DNA from: Kalmanozyma brasiliensis GHG001
Lineage: Eukaryota; Basidiomycota; Ustilaginomycetes; Ustilaginales
NCBI RefSeq assembly: GCF_000497045.1
Contig: NW_015961948.1
Span: forward strand, 1,481,878-1,545,877
Direction of reading: 5' to 3'
Length of the DNA stretch: 64,000 nt
The first letter of the stretch is position 1; every line of letters begins with the position of its first letter. The notes under the pieces are model-generated. The model had not been told where the DNA came from. It did no database searches and saw only the letters and a list, made by a program, of their open reading frames with translations. Shown here piece by piece: positions 49,201-57,161 of the stretch. Position numbers and translations under genes: made by a program.

Positions 49201-52200
49201 GACCCTGAAGCGTTCGCAGAATCGCACCAAGCACGTCGAACTGGTTGCCCGACCTGCAGTTGGGAGGGTTGAAGTCCGGGTACGGGCTGATGGTCGTCTG
49301 GGTGGAGGCCTGAGCCAAGACCTGAGCGAACAGAGGCGGCAGAGGACCCAGATCGACGCCCGCCGTGGCGGCAGCTGCCTGCACGAAGCGGATGAGGTTC
49401 TTGGGGTCCAGGTCGAAGTTGAACGGCAGGTTGCGCGACGTGATGGTGGTGTGACCCGGGGCACTGATCGGGTTGCTCGACAGGTCCTGGTTGATCTCTC
49501 CGAGGAAGATGCCCTGGTACGAAGCATCCGCCTTGACCTTGAGCAGGTTGATCGAAGCAGTGAAGGGGTTGCGCAGGTCGAAGTTGGCCTGGGCGATACC
49601 GGTCTGCGCGATGTTGGGAGGGATTGAGAGCCTAGCCACCGTGATGAGGAGCTGCCTGAGCGGAGGAATGTCGCCCGTGAGCGCAATGCCGGCAAGCGCC
49701 TGCTTGAGCGATTCGATGGGCGTCGTGTCGTAGGTACCCTGGATGATCGTGCTCGAGACGATGCCCTGCACGTAGTTCTCGAGCAGCGTCTGACCAGCAC
49801 GCACGTTGGCCGAACCCTGGGGCGAGTAGCGCACCTGGGTGGGGACAATGTTGACACCGGGCACCAGCACCAAACCAGTGATGATGGCGGTTCCGATCTT
49901 TCGGCCCTGGAAGTAGACATCAAACGTGACATCGCCCGTGCCGATCGTGATGTGCGAAGGGTTGAAGAGCTCGGCGTCAACGTTGATCTGCAGGTACGAG
50001 GGGAAACCGCGGAACACATCCAGGTTCGAGATGATGGCAGGACGAGCGTTGAGGTTCTGCAGACCCAACAGGTTGGTGTCGACGTCGAAAGGAATGTCGC
50101 TGATGGTCACGAGACCGGCGGCGGTGAGCGCCTTGGTGTTGGCACGACCGTTGAGGTTGAAGGTGACCTGCGTACCCGCGGTGGTGTCTGCCAGGAACTG
50201 CGAGAACCTAGGGTGCTGGTTGCCGTACACCGCGAAGGGCACGTCGCTGAACATGAGCGTCAAGATACGCGCCGTCACGTCCGTGATGGAAGGCGAGAGC
50301 GGGATGTCGAGCACGGCCATGTCCTGTCCTTGGTAGCCTGCAATGAAGCCACCACCGACCTGCTGGATGTCCAGAGGGAAGGCGAAGGGGAGGAAGAACT
50401 GCGACTGCGTGTCGTTGGAGCTCGTGGGCGGGCTATATGCCGACGGAACCGAGAAGAAGAGCGAGATCTGGTTGATCGAAATGGTGCGAATGACCGTGAA
50501 CTGCTGCGACGGCAGCGACACTTCGACGTTGAGCGCCTTGATACCGTCGTTGAGCCACGTAACGCTCTCGGGGCCGGCGTAGTCACCCAAGACGTTGACC
50601 CCCGTGTTGAGATTGCCAACAAAGCGAGTGAAGATCTCGGAGAGCACGGCGAGACCCTGATCGGTGGTCTGCGGTACCAAACGACCCACCAGCGGCAGGG
50701 TGGTGACGGCAAGAGCCTGCAGCACGAACTCATCCTGCGCAGCCGAGGGACCAATGTAGCTGCCGTTGCGGTCGAGACCGACACCGAAGCGCGACAGCTG
50801 CACACCGACCTGCGACGGGTTGTAGATGGTGGTGGCGGCGGTGAGGCGAATACCACCAGCAGGGTCGTTGGAGGGCAAGTCGAACGAGTTGATGATGACG
50901 CTGTTTCGGAGACCGTTGAAGGCGCTGAGGATGACGTTCTTGGAGATGCTGATGTTGTCGACCTGGATACCCAGAGCAGCAACACTGAGACCATCGCCGG
51001 CAATGTTCCACACGAAGCTCTGTTCGGTGAGGAGGAAGCGGGTGAATTCGGTGAGGTAGCCGACGTCGGCGACGACGAACTCGGCCAGAATCTCGAGCGT
51101 AGCACCGACGTCGCCGGCAAGCGAGACGTTGGGCATAGCAATCTGACCAAGCAGACGACCGTTCCAGGTGACATTGAGACCGTTGGTGAACTGGATCGTG
51201 GCATCGAAGGGACCCGAGTTGGTGATCGTACCCTGCAGAGCCGTCTGGAACGAGTTCTGCTGCGGGTTGAGAATCGTAACTCGGTCGATGTTGAGGATCG
51301 AGTTGTCGACGATCTTCTGCACAATGGGCGAGGCCAGGACGGGCAGAAGCCTGTTGAGCGTCACATCGGTACCGAGCGGCACGTTGGCCTGGGCAAAGGT
51401 GAGCGTGGTCGAGTAGTCGCCGATGGAGGCCTCGGAGACGATCTCCAGGTTGGCCGTGGCGCTGGAGAAGGCACGGCTGATGTAGGTGGGCAAGTCGAAG
51501 CCGGTGTAGAGGTTGGCACGCTTCTTGAGAGTGCCCGCCTCCTCCAGCGAGTCCGATTCGTCACGCTCGGCCCAGTCGGCCACCTCGGCAAGCGTCTCGA
51601 CGCTGTTGCCGCCGTCCATCATGGCATCGGCGAGCTCGTTGCGCTTCTCGAAGCTGGCCTCCGAAGGGCCAGCAGCCAAGGAGCGACGCGAGTTGGCCGA
51701 GGTGGTGGGCGTCAGCGAGTAACCACCGAGCTGAACGACACCGTCGATGTAGGCGGGGTCCTGACCACTCTCGATAGCAAGAGCACGCACGAGGGCGAAG
51801 ATGTCGGGAGGGTACAGGTTGAGGCCAAGCTGGACGGGCGGCGACTGGGTGGTGGCCCTGCCCTGAGCAGTGAACTCCAAGGGCGTGTCAATGCTAGCGA
51901 CAAAGATGCCGTGCGAAGTGACGTTGGAGCGAATGCGCGTGATGGTGAGGGGCGACGTGAAGGGGTTGGCCAGGAAGACGGTCGAGTTGGCAATGTTGTT
52001 CGTGTAGCCGGTCGTGGTGAGCACCGTCAAGTTGGCGGAGCGGACGAGCGTGGAGCGAAGACCCGGCAGCGTGGCGTTGAGGCGAAGCGACGACAGAGCG
52101 GGCAACAGCGACGAGACCGTGGTGGAACCTTCGTAACCGTTGATGCCGAGCTGGGTGTCGAGACCCGAGATGAAACGGTTGAGGGTGTCCAAACCGTTGG

Positions 52201-54049
52201 GGCTCGCGTTGGCGTCAAAGACAGAAGTGGCATTGACGTCGTTACGGCCAGTCATCAAGTCCAGACCGGGGATGGTGACGGTACCAACGACATCTCCGTT
52301 GTTGACCAGCTGGAAGCCACTGTCTCCGACGGTGAGGTTCAAGTTGGAGGGGTTGACGAGCGTGGTTCCGACCGAAAGGAGGATACCGTCGCTGGAACCA
52401 CCCGTGACGTCGACGCTGGTGATAAGCGTCGGGTACGCGGTGAGGCCCTGCAGACCCAAGAGACCACTGTCGACGTCAAAGATGATGCCATCGAGAACGA
52501 CGCGACCCAGAGGAGTGTCGGTGATGGCCTTGGCGGCACCTTGAAGGCGAATCTCGGTTCCACTGCTGAAGGTGAAGTACTTCTGGAAGTCCTCGAGCTC
52601 GGTGCGAGCGGCTTGGGTGTTGTTGGCAAGCGTCAGCTGCGAAGGAGCGAGGGTGAGGTCGAGCGTACCTGCGGTCTGACCAGCACTGACGAGCTGCAGC
52701 GTCGTGGTGGTGTTGGAGTAGGCCGAGTTGATGGTGGCCACCTGGGCACCTTCGAAGAGGATAGTGAAGGTGGTAGCAGTGTTGACGATGGACAAGGTGA
52801 AACCGAAGGGAAGACCGAGCGTTGCCCCGAGAGCGCTCGAGAATGCCGTGGGGCTGTAGGCGGTCTCGGGCGTGTAGATGAGGGCGAGCGAGCCGATGCT
52901 GATGCTCTTGATGGGGTTGATGGGCGCAGGGGCCTTGAGCGGCACCTGCAGCTCAAGAGCAGTGATACCCTGACTGAGCCAGCCAACGTTGTCGCCGTTG
53001 GCCTGCTGAACCGAGACACCGCGGGCCTGGGTGGGCAGAGTCTCGCCGTTGATGTAGCCGGTGAAAAGCTGACCGAGCAACTCGAGCTCGGTGGCGTTAT
53101 CGGTGTGGGGCACCAGTCGACCATTGAGCGTGATGACGTTACGACCTGCGGAGACGTTGAGGTTGCTGGTGGTGGCAGGACCGAGGAACATGCCTTGGTA
53201 GTAGAGGCCAAGGTTGAGCGTGCCAAGCTGAACACCGAAAGGCGAGGGGTTGACGAGCGAAGTGGTGACCGAAAGCGAGATACCACCAGCAGGGTCATCG
53301 CCAGGAAGCTGGAAATCCAGAATCTCGACATCCTCAAAGTTGTTGAAACCTTTGATGATGATGTGCTTGTTGAAGACCAAGTTCTTGTAAGTGGGCAAGA
53401 ACGAGAAAGCCTCGGCATGGACGCTAGAGCAATTGAGCTTCCATGTGAATTCGGGTTGGGAGATGAGGAACTTGGCAAATTCGCCGAAGCCGTCGACGTC
53501 GTTGATCTCGAAGTTGGTGGCCTGCTTGATACGAGCGTGACCAGCAGCGGCACCAATGTAGTCGAGACGGAACTGACCGAGGTTGACTTCGGTCAAGGTC
53601 TCTGGCGAAGCGACCTGACCGGGGTTGGGAGGCAAGACCCAGTAGACCTGAACGGGCTCGCGGAAGAAGAGGTGGGCGGGGAAGATGCCGACCTTCTTGG
53701 TTTGACCTTCGAGCGTCAAAGGGAACGAGGTGTTTCCTGGCGAGGTGATGTTGGACTCGTAGACGTGGAGCACGGCAGTGTGGAGAGCATGGTTGGCCAC
53801 AGCGTACAAGACGGGGAGCAGGGTGATGGCGAGGGTGACGAGAAGGACACCTGGGGCGAGGAAGAGACAGCAGTAACCGAGCTTCCTGGAGAAGTACTTT
53901 TTCTCGTAAGGACTGCCACGAGCGCGAATGAAGCCAATGGGTTGACCGGGCTGGTAGAAGCCAGCGGCGGCGGGAGTGTCGGAGGCGACACTCTGGGGAC
54001 CAGAGCGTCGACGGAGATTCTCCCGAGAGCCGTAGCCGTCGTCCGCCAT
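46295..54049 (-). CDS. Giant type II membrane protein with three DUF3712-like units (2584 aa)
   Basis: A single-exon, highly codon-biased gene. The cytoplasmic N-terminus is about 58 residues. A transmembrane helix follows (59-85, YCCLFLAPGVLLVTLAITLL), and the rest should be lumenal or extracellular. Three units of about 750 residues repeat the same landmarks. Landmark A is AFNGL..FDLP..DPAGG...NPS..GVQL near 233, 1040 and 1794. Landmark B is LLGLQ.L.A.P..I...D...NPS near 526, 1330 and 2089. Units 2 and 3 begin with similar blocks near 855 and 1620 (IVQKIVDNSIL; IVQNIVDQAIL). The beta-rich units match DUF3712/LEA2-like domains of fungal membrane proteins. KR sites at 803 and 844 lie between units 1 and 2. 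The C-terminus is Ser/Ala-rich. Function unknown; lipid transfer or vacuolar/surface scaffolding is speculation. Confidence 0.88.
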   Translation of the reverse strand: MADDGYGSRENLRRRSGPQSVASDTPAAAGFYQPGQPIGFIRARGSPYEKKYFSRKLGYCCLFLAPGVLLVTLAITLLPVLYAVANHALHTAVLHVYESNITSPGNTSFPLTLEGQTKKVGIFPAHLFFREPVQVYWVLPPNPGQVASPETLTEVNLGQFRLDYIGAAAGHARIKQATNFEINDVDGFGEFAKFLISQPEFTWKLNCSSVHAEAFSFLPTYKNLVFNKHIIIKGFNNFEDVEILDFQLPGDDPAGGISLSVTTSLVNPSPFGVQLGTLNLGLYYQGMFLGPATTSNLNVSAGRNVITLNGRLVPHTDNATELELLGQLFTGYINGETLPTQARGVSVQQANGDNVGWLSQGITALELQVPLKAPAPINPIKSISIGSLALIYTPETAYSPTAFSSALGATLGLPFGFTLSIVNTATTFTILFEGAQVATINSAYSNTTTTLQLVSAGQTAGTLDLTLAPSQLTLANNTQAARTELEDFQKYFTFSSGTEIRLQGAAKAITDTPLGRVVLDGIIFDVDSGLLGLQGLTAYPTLITSVDVTGGSSDGILLSVGTTLVNPSNLNLTVGDSGFQLVNNGDVVGTVTIPGLDLMTGRNDVNATSVFDANASPNGLDTLNRFISGLDTQLGINGYEGSTTVSSLLPALSSLRLNATLPGLRSTLVRSANLTVLTTTGYTNNIANSTVFLANPFTSPLTITRIRSNVTSHGIFVASIDTPLEFTAQGRATTQSPPVQLGLNLYPPDIFALVRALAIESGQDPAYIDGVVQLGGYSLTPTTSANSRRSLAAGPSEASFEKRNELADAMMDGGNSVETLAEVADWAERDESDSLEEAGTLKKRANLYTGFDLPTYISRAFSSATANLEIVSEASIGDYSTTLTFAQANVPLGTDVTLNRLLPVLASPIVQKIVDNSILNIDRVTILNPQQNSFQTALQGTITNSGPFDATIQFTNGLNVTWNGRLLGQIAMPNVSLAGDVGATLEILAEFVVADVGYLTEFTRFLLTEQSFVWNIAGDGLSVAALGIQVDNISISKNVILSAFNGLRNSVIINSFDLPSNDPAGGIRLTAATTIYNPSQVGVQLSRFGVGLDRNGSYIGPSAAQDEFVLQALAVTTLPLVGRLVPQTTDQGLAVLSEIFTRFVGNLNTGVNVLGDYAGPESVTWLNDGIKALNVEVSLPSQQFTVIRTISINQISLFFSVPSAYSPPTSSNDTQSQFFLPFAFPLDIQQVGGGFIAGYQGQDMAVLDIPLSPSITDVTARILTLMFSDVPFAVYGNQHPRFSQFLADTTAGTQVTFNLNGRANTKALTAAGLVTISDIPFDVDTNLLGLQNLNARPAIISNLDVFRGFPSYLQINVDAELFNPSHITIGTGDVTFDVYFQGRKIGTAIITGLVLVPGVNIVPTQVRYSPQGSANVRAGQTLLENYVQGIVSSTIIQGTYDTTPIESLKQALAGIALTGDIPPLRQLLITVARLSIPPNIAQTGIAQANFDLRNPFTASINLLKVKADASYQGIFLGEINQDLSSNPISAPGHTTITSRNLPFNFDLDPKNLIRFVQAAAATAGVDLGPLPPLFAQVLAQASTQTTISPYPDFNPPNCRSGNQFDVLGAILRTLQGLTTRLDIQSSVKLDEYFTNLNFVQQPVPTITDNTALYLLGPAGAPIVQNIVDQAILTVDIANVTCVTNTGFDVSLSGALLNTGPFDAYIEFPEPLTVTWQGRNIATLSLPPICAFANEGVPDLRTSGHLTITNLGAFTDFATFILANPSFQWTVSSPKVTVRALNIIYSNVILSKVINFQAFNGLPGVTTSNFDIYGETSNSLLIRTNAAIPSPASLGIQLDTANFEIFFMGTDIGPISSSNLFLAAKTTTNTVLQGMITAKSGRDLQNTGILFTNFLQGRTQILQTQGRSVVTQCNGNQPVNWLSTAFRTLTIDVSLPGQIYQIIFSITLSDLTVFVNGNPADSYVVPSSSNSTIATFANPFMFSLQPIQAAPHINLSYAGGNTAYLVLPLSNVQAGTSRGPSDFQALQLMWRRQNIVAQDQANFQAFFAQLTDTPRGTFDLKGNTDVVAKTVIGNIPIGGIPFNVTTTLAGINSFNGVTTLSDVMVSSGTPDFLFVPLKVTLENPSNLTVFTNFATLPVIYSGTYVGRAEIPVLGLIPGSNLVQSYFYYSPASHNDSTAQMLLTRYVQPSDSDETAQSSPLTIDGSAGILGRQNLTPYDSLRPALAGVKLQTTLQGIATRIVTEIRVYLTAQTLITGIPNLLGLPGAPLPVVEIELSAQNVLDTNLYIVALQTSAKVAGSQPRNANDPDARVSYTFPSPYEVPSRGTSNSPRVPNVVLPKGLARSLGVIGNNLDIYNNLPVRLGPSAGNSYNADGLQYNEYNIPTQYFIDAGGGIIPITIPITNLTDLIPLLQQAGVDVTQLLGGVLGNLLQGNVIGALDSAGKGLVCTLANLGSGLGLGILNPVRQQANCPGFSSSVTSTSTSTNPVASLSSALTSGAGAVTSALSSGAAQVTSAAASVSSEAAAAGSTAAAAASSGAAAASSAVANAGGAVSSVIGNLGGLGRRDEPLTVRAEPTHAPNFQRLW

Positions 54050-54357
54050 GATGAAAGGTGGAGACTCAGCTCCCGAGCAGGTGGCGCTGAGGGGTGCTGG
54101 GTGGTAAGAGCGTGGGTAGAGGGGTGATCACGGGTGGATGGCTCTACGAGGTGGACGAAGCTGATCGAGCAGAGATGCGATGATGTCGTCCAAGCTCGGT
54201 GTTGAAAGAAGCCCTGCACAATACTATCCAGAGACGAACTATACTGAGACCGAGAGGTGGAGAGAGAGCCGCGACCGTGGCGACGCTGTGGTGGCCGAGA
54301 GAGGAGAGAGAGAGAAGCGCCGAGGGTGACCGTGTCGGGAGGGTCGGAATAGGTGAT

Positions 54358-54381
54358 GGTGGTGGTGGTGGTGGTGGTGGT
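54358..54381 (+). repeat. (GGT)8 microsatellite in the leader of the giant gene
   Basis: Eight GGT units on the + strand, reading ACC in the transcript sense. It is about 310 bp upstream of the giant gene's ATG. Confidence 0.9.
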
Positions 54382-56340
54382 GATGGTGAGGGAAACGACG
54401 GTGATGGCGAGCAACGTGGCGGCGTCAAGGACAGGTGAGGGAAGGATGAGCGGGGAAGGGCAATGGCGTTGACAGCGCCTGCTGCTGCTCTGATCGACCG
54501 CTTCAAGGTTGGATTCGGGGTTCAGACTCAGAGAGAAAGAGGGAGAGGAGAAAGGGCGACGGCAAAGGGCAGAGCAAACGCGAATTCGAAGACCGCCGCT
54601 GGCTCAGCACAGGAGAGGACAGGCTAGAAGAGGAAGGCGCTCGCTTGACAACTCGAGTTGAATGGAGACCCGCATCGAGAGAGGGCGAGCCGAGCCAGAA
54701 AGAGGGCAAGGCAGGGTCAATGGCCTAGCCTCTCCGTAGGTTACGCTGTGAACAGGCAGGAAAGAGAGAGCAGACAGCGGCAGGCGAGGCGAGGTCGATC
54801 CATCCATCCAAATTTTCAATCGCAGCTGCTGCCACTCACCTGCAGCGACACAAAAGAGGATGCGGCTGCAGCTGCTACAGATGCATATGCACGACGCGCC
54901 AGGCGAGACGGGGCAAACTCGACGGACTCACTGGCTGGCTGTAGCCATGCAACGGCGCTGAGACAGGAACAGTGGAAAGAGAGCGTGAAATGTGACTGGC
55001 TGCAGCAGCTGTACTGTGATGCCACTCTCAAAGCGGAGAAATTATTCTAAATTGGCTTTTGGTCAAGACGAGCGAGGCTGGATTGGCGTGAGCGGGGTAA
55101 ATCGTCAAGCGCTGAAATTCTCCTTCCCAAATCGGTGAGAAAAAACGAGTTGCTCGTTTGGGCACCAAGCAGACGCGGCGGCTGGAGACGGTCACAGCGG
55201 CGGCTCAAAAGAAAAACAAAAAACGGGAAAAATCATTTGATGGCACAGCAGAGAAGAGTGAGAAACCAACTTATTATAAGCGAGGCTCGAGACCGAAATT
55301 GGAAATTCTGAAGGTGTGTGCTGCAGAAGTTGGCTGTAACTTAGATGAAAGATGAAGTCGCTTTTTTGTGTGTGTGCGGGGCCCTCAGCCCTGCTTGACC
55401 TTCCACGGACTGTGCTGCGGTATTGCGCTCGTACGTTGGGCTCGTGACAACGCTTGATGCTGCTCGACTCGACACAATGGAGTGGTAGAAGATGCGATGG
55501 TAGCCAGGTGGTTGGGGGACTGCAAAGAAGCGCGTCTTGCAGCTCTTTTTGTTTGTGGTGCGTGTGGCAGACGGTTGCCGCCAGCGAGCGTGTTGAAATG
55601 CCGCCGCCTCACAGGCTAACTTACCCGGCTCGAGCCACAAACAGAACCACGGGCACCGTGCAGCAAGCGGCAGCATCCTCTCTCCTTCGCTCGCACCCAC
55701 ACTTTTGGTACACATGCCAGTAGCTCGACTAGACCGCACTTGCTACGTGTTCGGATCGTTTTTTGCTCCAGGTGAACACAAGCAGAGCTACAGACGCCAA
55801 AAGGGTTGCATGACCACCTGCTCGAATGTTCTTGGTGTGAAAAGAGGTCCCACCACGCCTTTTCTCTGCCTGATGATTGGCGTCGCGCGAGCGTGCATGC
55901 ATGCAGCCAAATGGGATGAGAATAGCAGCGGCGGATGCGTGCGGGGCAATCCTCGGGCTGGTAGAGCTGGAGCGCAATTTGACAGATCAAGTGCCTACCA
56001 GCCTCGCCCGCCTTTTGTAAGCGAGCAAAGTCGGGGCGCGAGAGGATTTGAAATCCGATTCTAGAGGATCGACAAGAGGGCGGCGGGGTCTCGAATTTCG
56101 TCCATCACCTGCTGCTGAGCTTTGCTGAGCTTGCTGAGCTCAAGAATGGTACCGTCACGCCGCATGTTGCACTTGGGATGGATTTGCAGACGCCGCCGCC
56201 GACGGTGGCTGTCGTTCAAGATCAGCTGTCGCCAGATGTAGCATCAAGTGCAGTTCCCGTGTTCATCATGCTACGACTCGCGACGCATCAAAGCGAGTTT
56301 GCGATCAAGGGTCGAAGGGTTTAGACTGAGCACCATCAGC

Positions 56341-56607
56341 TCACTGGCCAGAGCGAAAAAGAGGGGTTTCAGGAACTGCGTTGCTTTCTTCCATGACTTC
56401 GCTTAGCGCCGCGTTGTCAAAGAATAGCAACAATTCATCACCAGCCCAAAGAGCAATCATGCTATCCTTCTTCCAATCTGTCCGATCAGGCCGCCGCCCC
56501 ATCATCATCGTCTTGAACACCATCCGGGGTCGTCTGTCGTCTCTGCCGCTGCTGGCAACCTCGTCGATGAAGCGGCAAGCACGTCGCAGATCGCTTCTCT
56601 CAACCAA
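56341..56607 (-). CDS. Marginal small ORF, possible gene fragment (88 codons, no ATG at its 5' end)
   Basis: Of the short frames in the 3.1-kb gap this is the most protein-like in composition (DWKKDSMIALWAGDELLLFFDNAALSEVMEES). The frame opens with TTG; the first in-frame ATG is about 28 codons inside. No upstream exon with a good donor was found. It may be a decayed gene, an exon of a missed spliced gene or chance. Low confidence. Confidence 0.15.
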   Translation of the reverse strand: MVERSDLRRACRFIDEVASSGRDDRRPRMVFKTMMMGRRPDRTDWKKDSMIALWAGDELLLFFDNAALSEVMEESNAVPETPLFRSGQ

Positions 56608-57161
56608 AGGCCTTTCATTGGGTTGAAAAGCTGTTCTGCAAATCCGGAACCTCGCTTAGGCGCGCCCAACCAACGCCCAGCTTGAAACAACCGAGAACTC
56701 CTCTGTGCGTTATTGCCCCGCACAGCCGACTGCCTCAGCAGGCCGGCTTGTCTCGAACGGACTCCGGCTATTCGTCTTCACCCTCAGAGGAAGGCGGCAA
56801 ACAGATGAAAGCACGAAAAAGAAAGCTCGGTCTCATCCTAGCTCGCAATGCGGACGCCTCAAAGTTGAGCTTTAAAGCCCTGTCGCCTTTCGATCTCCGC
56901 AGCTGCAGATATGCCTTTCACGTTGCAGGCTTTGCCCGAATGCAGCTCTCTCCAATTGTGCTGCTTCTCCGCATTTCGAACTTGGCTCAGCCCACATCGC
57001 ATCTGCTTGTCGATCCGGTCTCAAAGCACGACACATGGGCGGATCTTGACGCCGCTTGTGGGGAAAAAACCTTGCTTGGCATATCGCCGCTGTCGGCCGT
57101 ATCACCGATCTCACACCACGATCACCATGAGATGCACTTGCTATTGACAAACATCGTAAGT

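Larger units (their letters stand above)
54050..57161. other. Gene-poor region, 3.1 kb
   Basis: Both flanking genes are on the minus strand. The left part should be the promoter/leader of the giant gene (purine/GGT-rich, 54290-54420). The rest has only short open frames on both strands with Arg/Ser/Cys-rich composition. A GCTGAGCTT-type short repeat lies at about 56110-56140. One marginal minus-strand frame is listed separately. No tRNA, transposon or long repeat was recognised. Confidence 0.45.

Noticed and set aside
49952..54127. A 1391-codon open frame on the + strand opposite the giant DUF3712 gene
   Set aside because: Composition is Val/Gly/Glu/Arg/Asp-rich with no domains, as expected of antisense to a codon-biased gene. 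The minus-strand protein has clear repeats, a membrane helix and conserved motifs.
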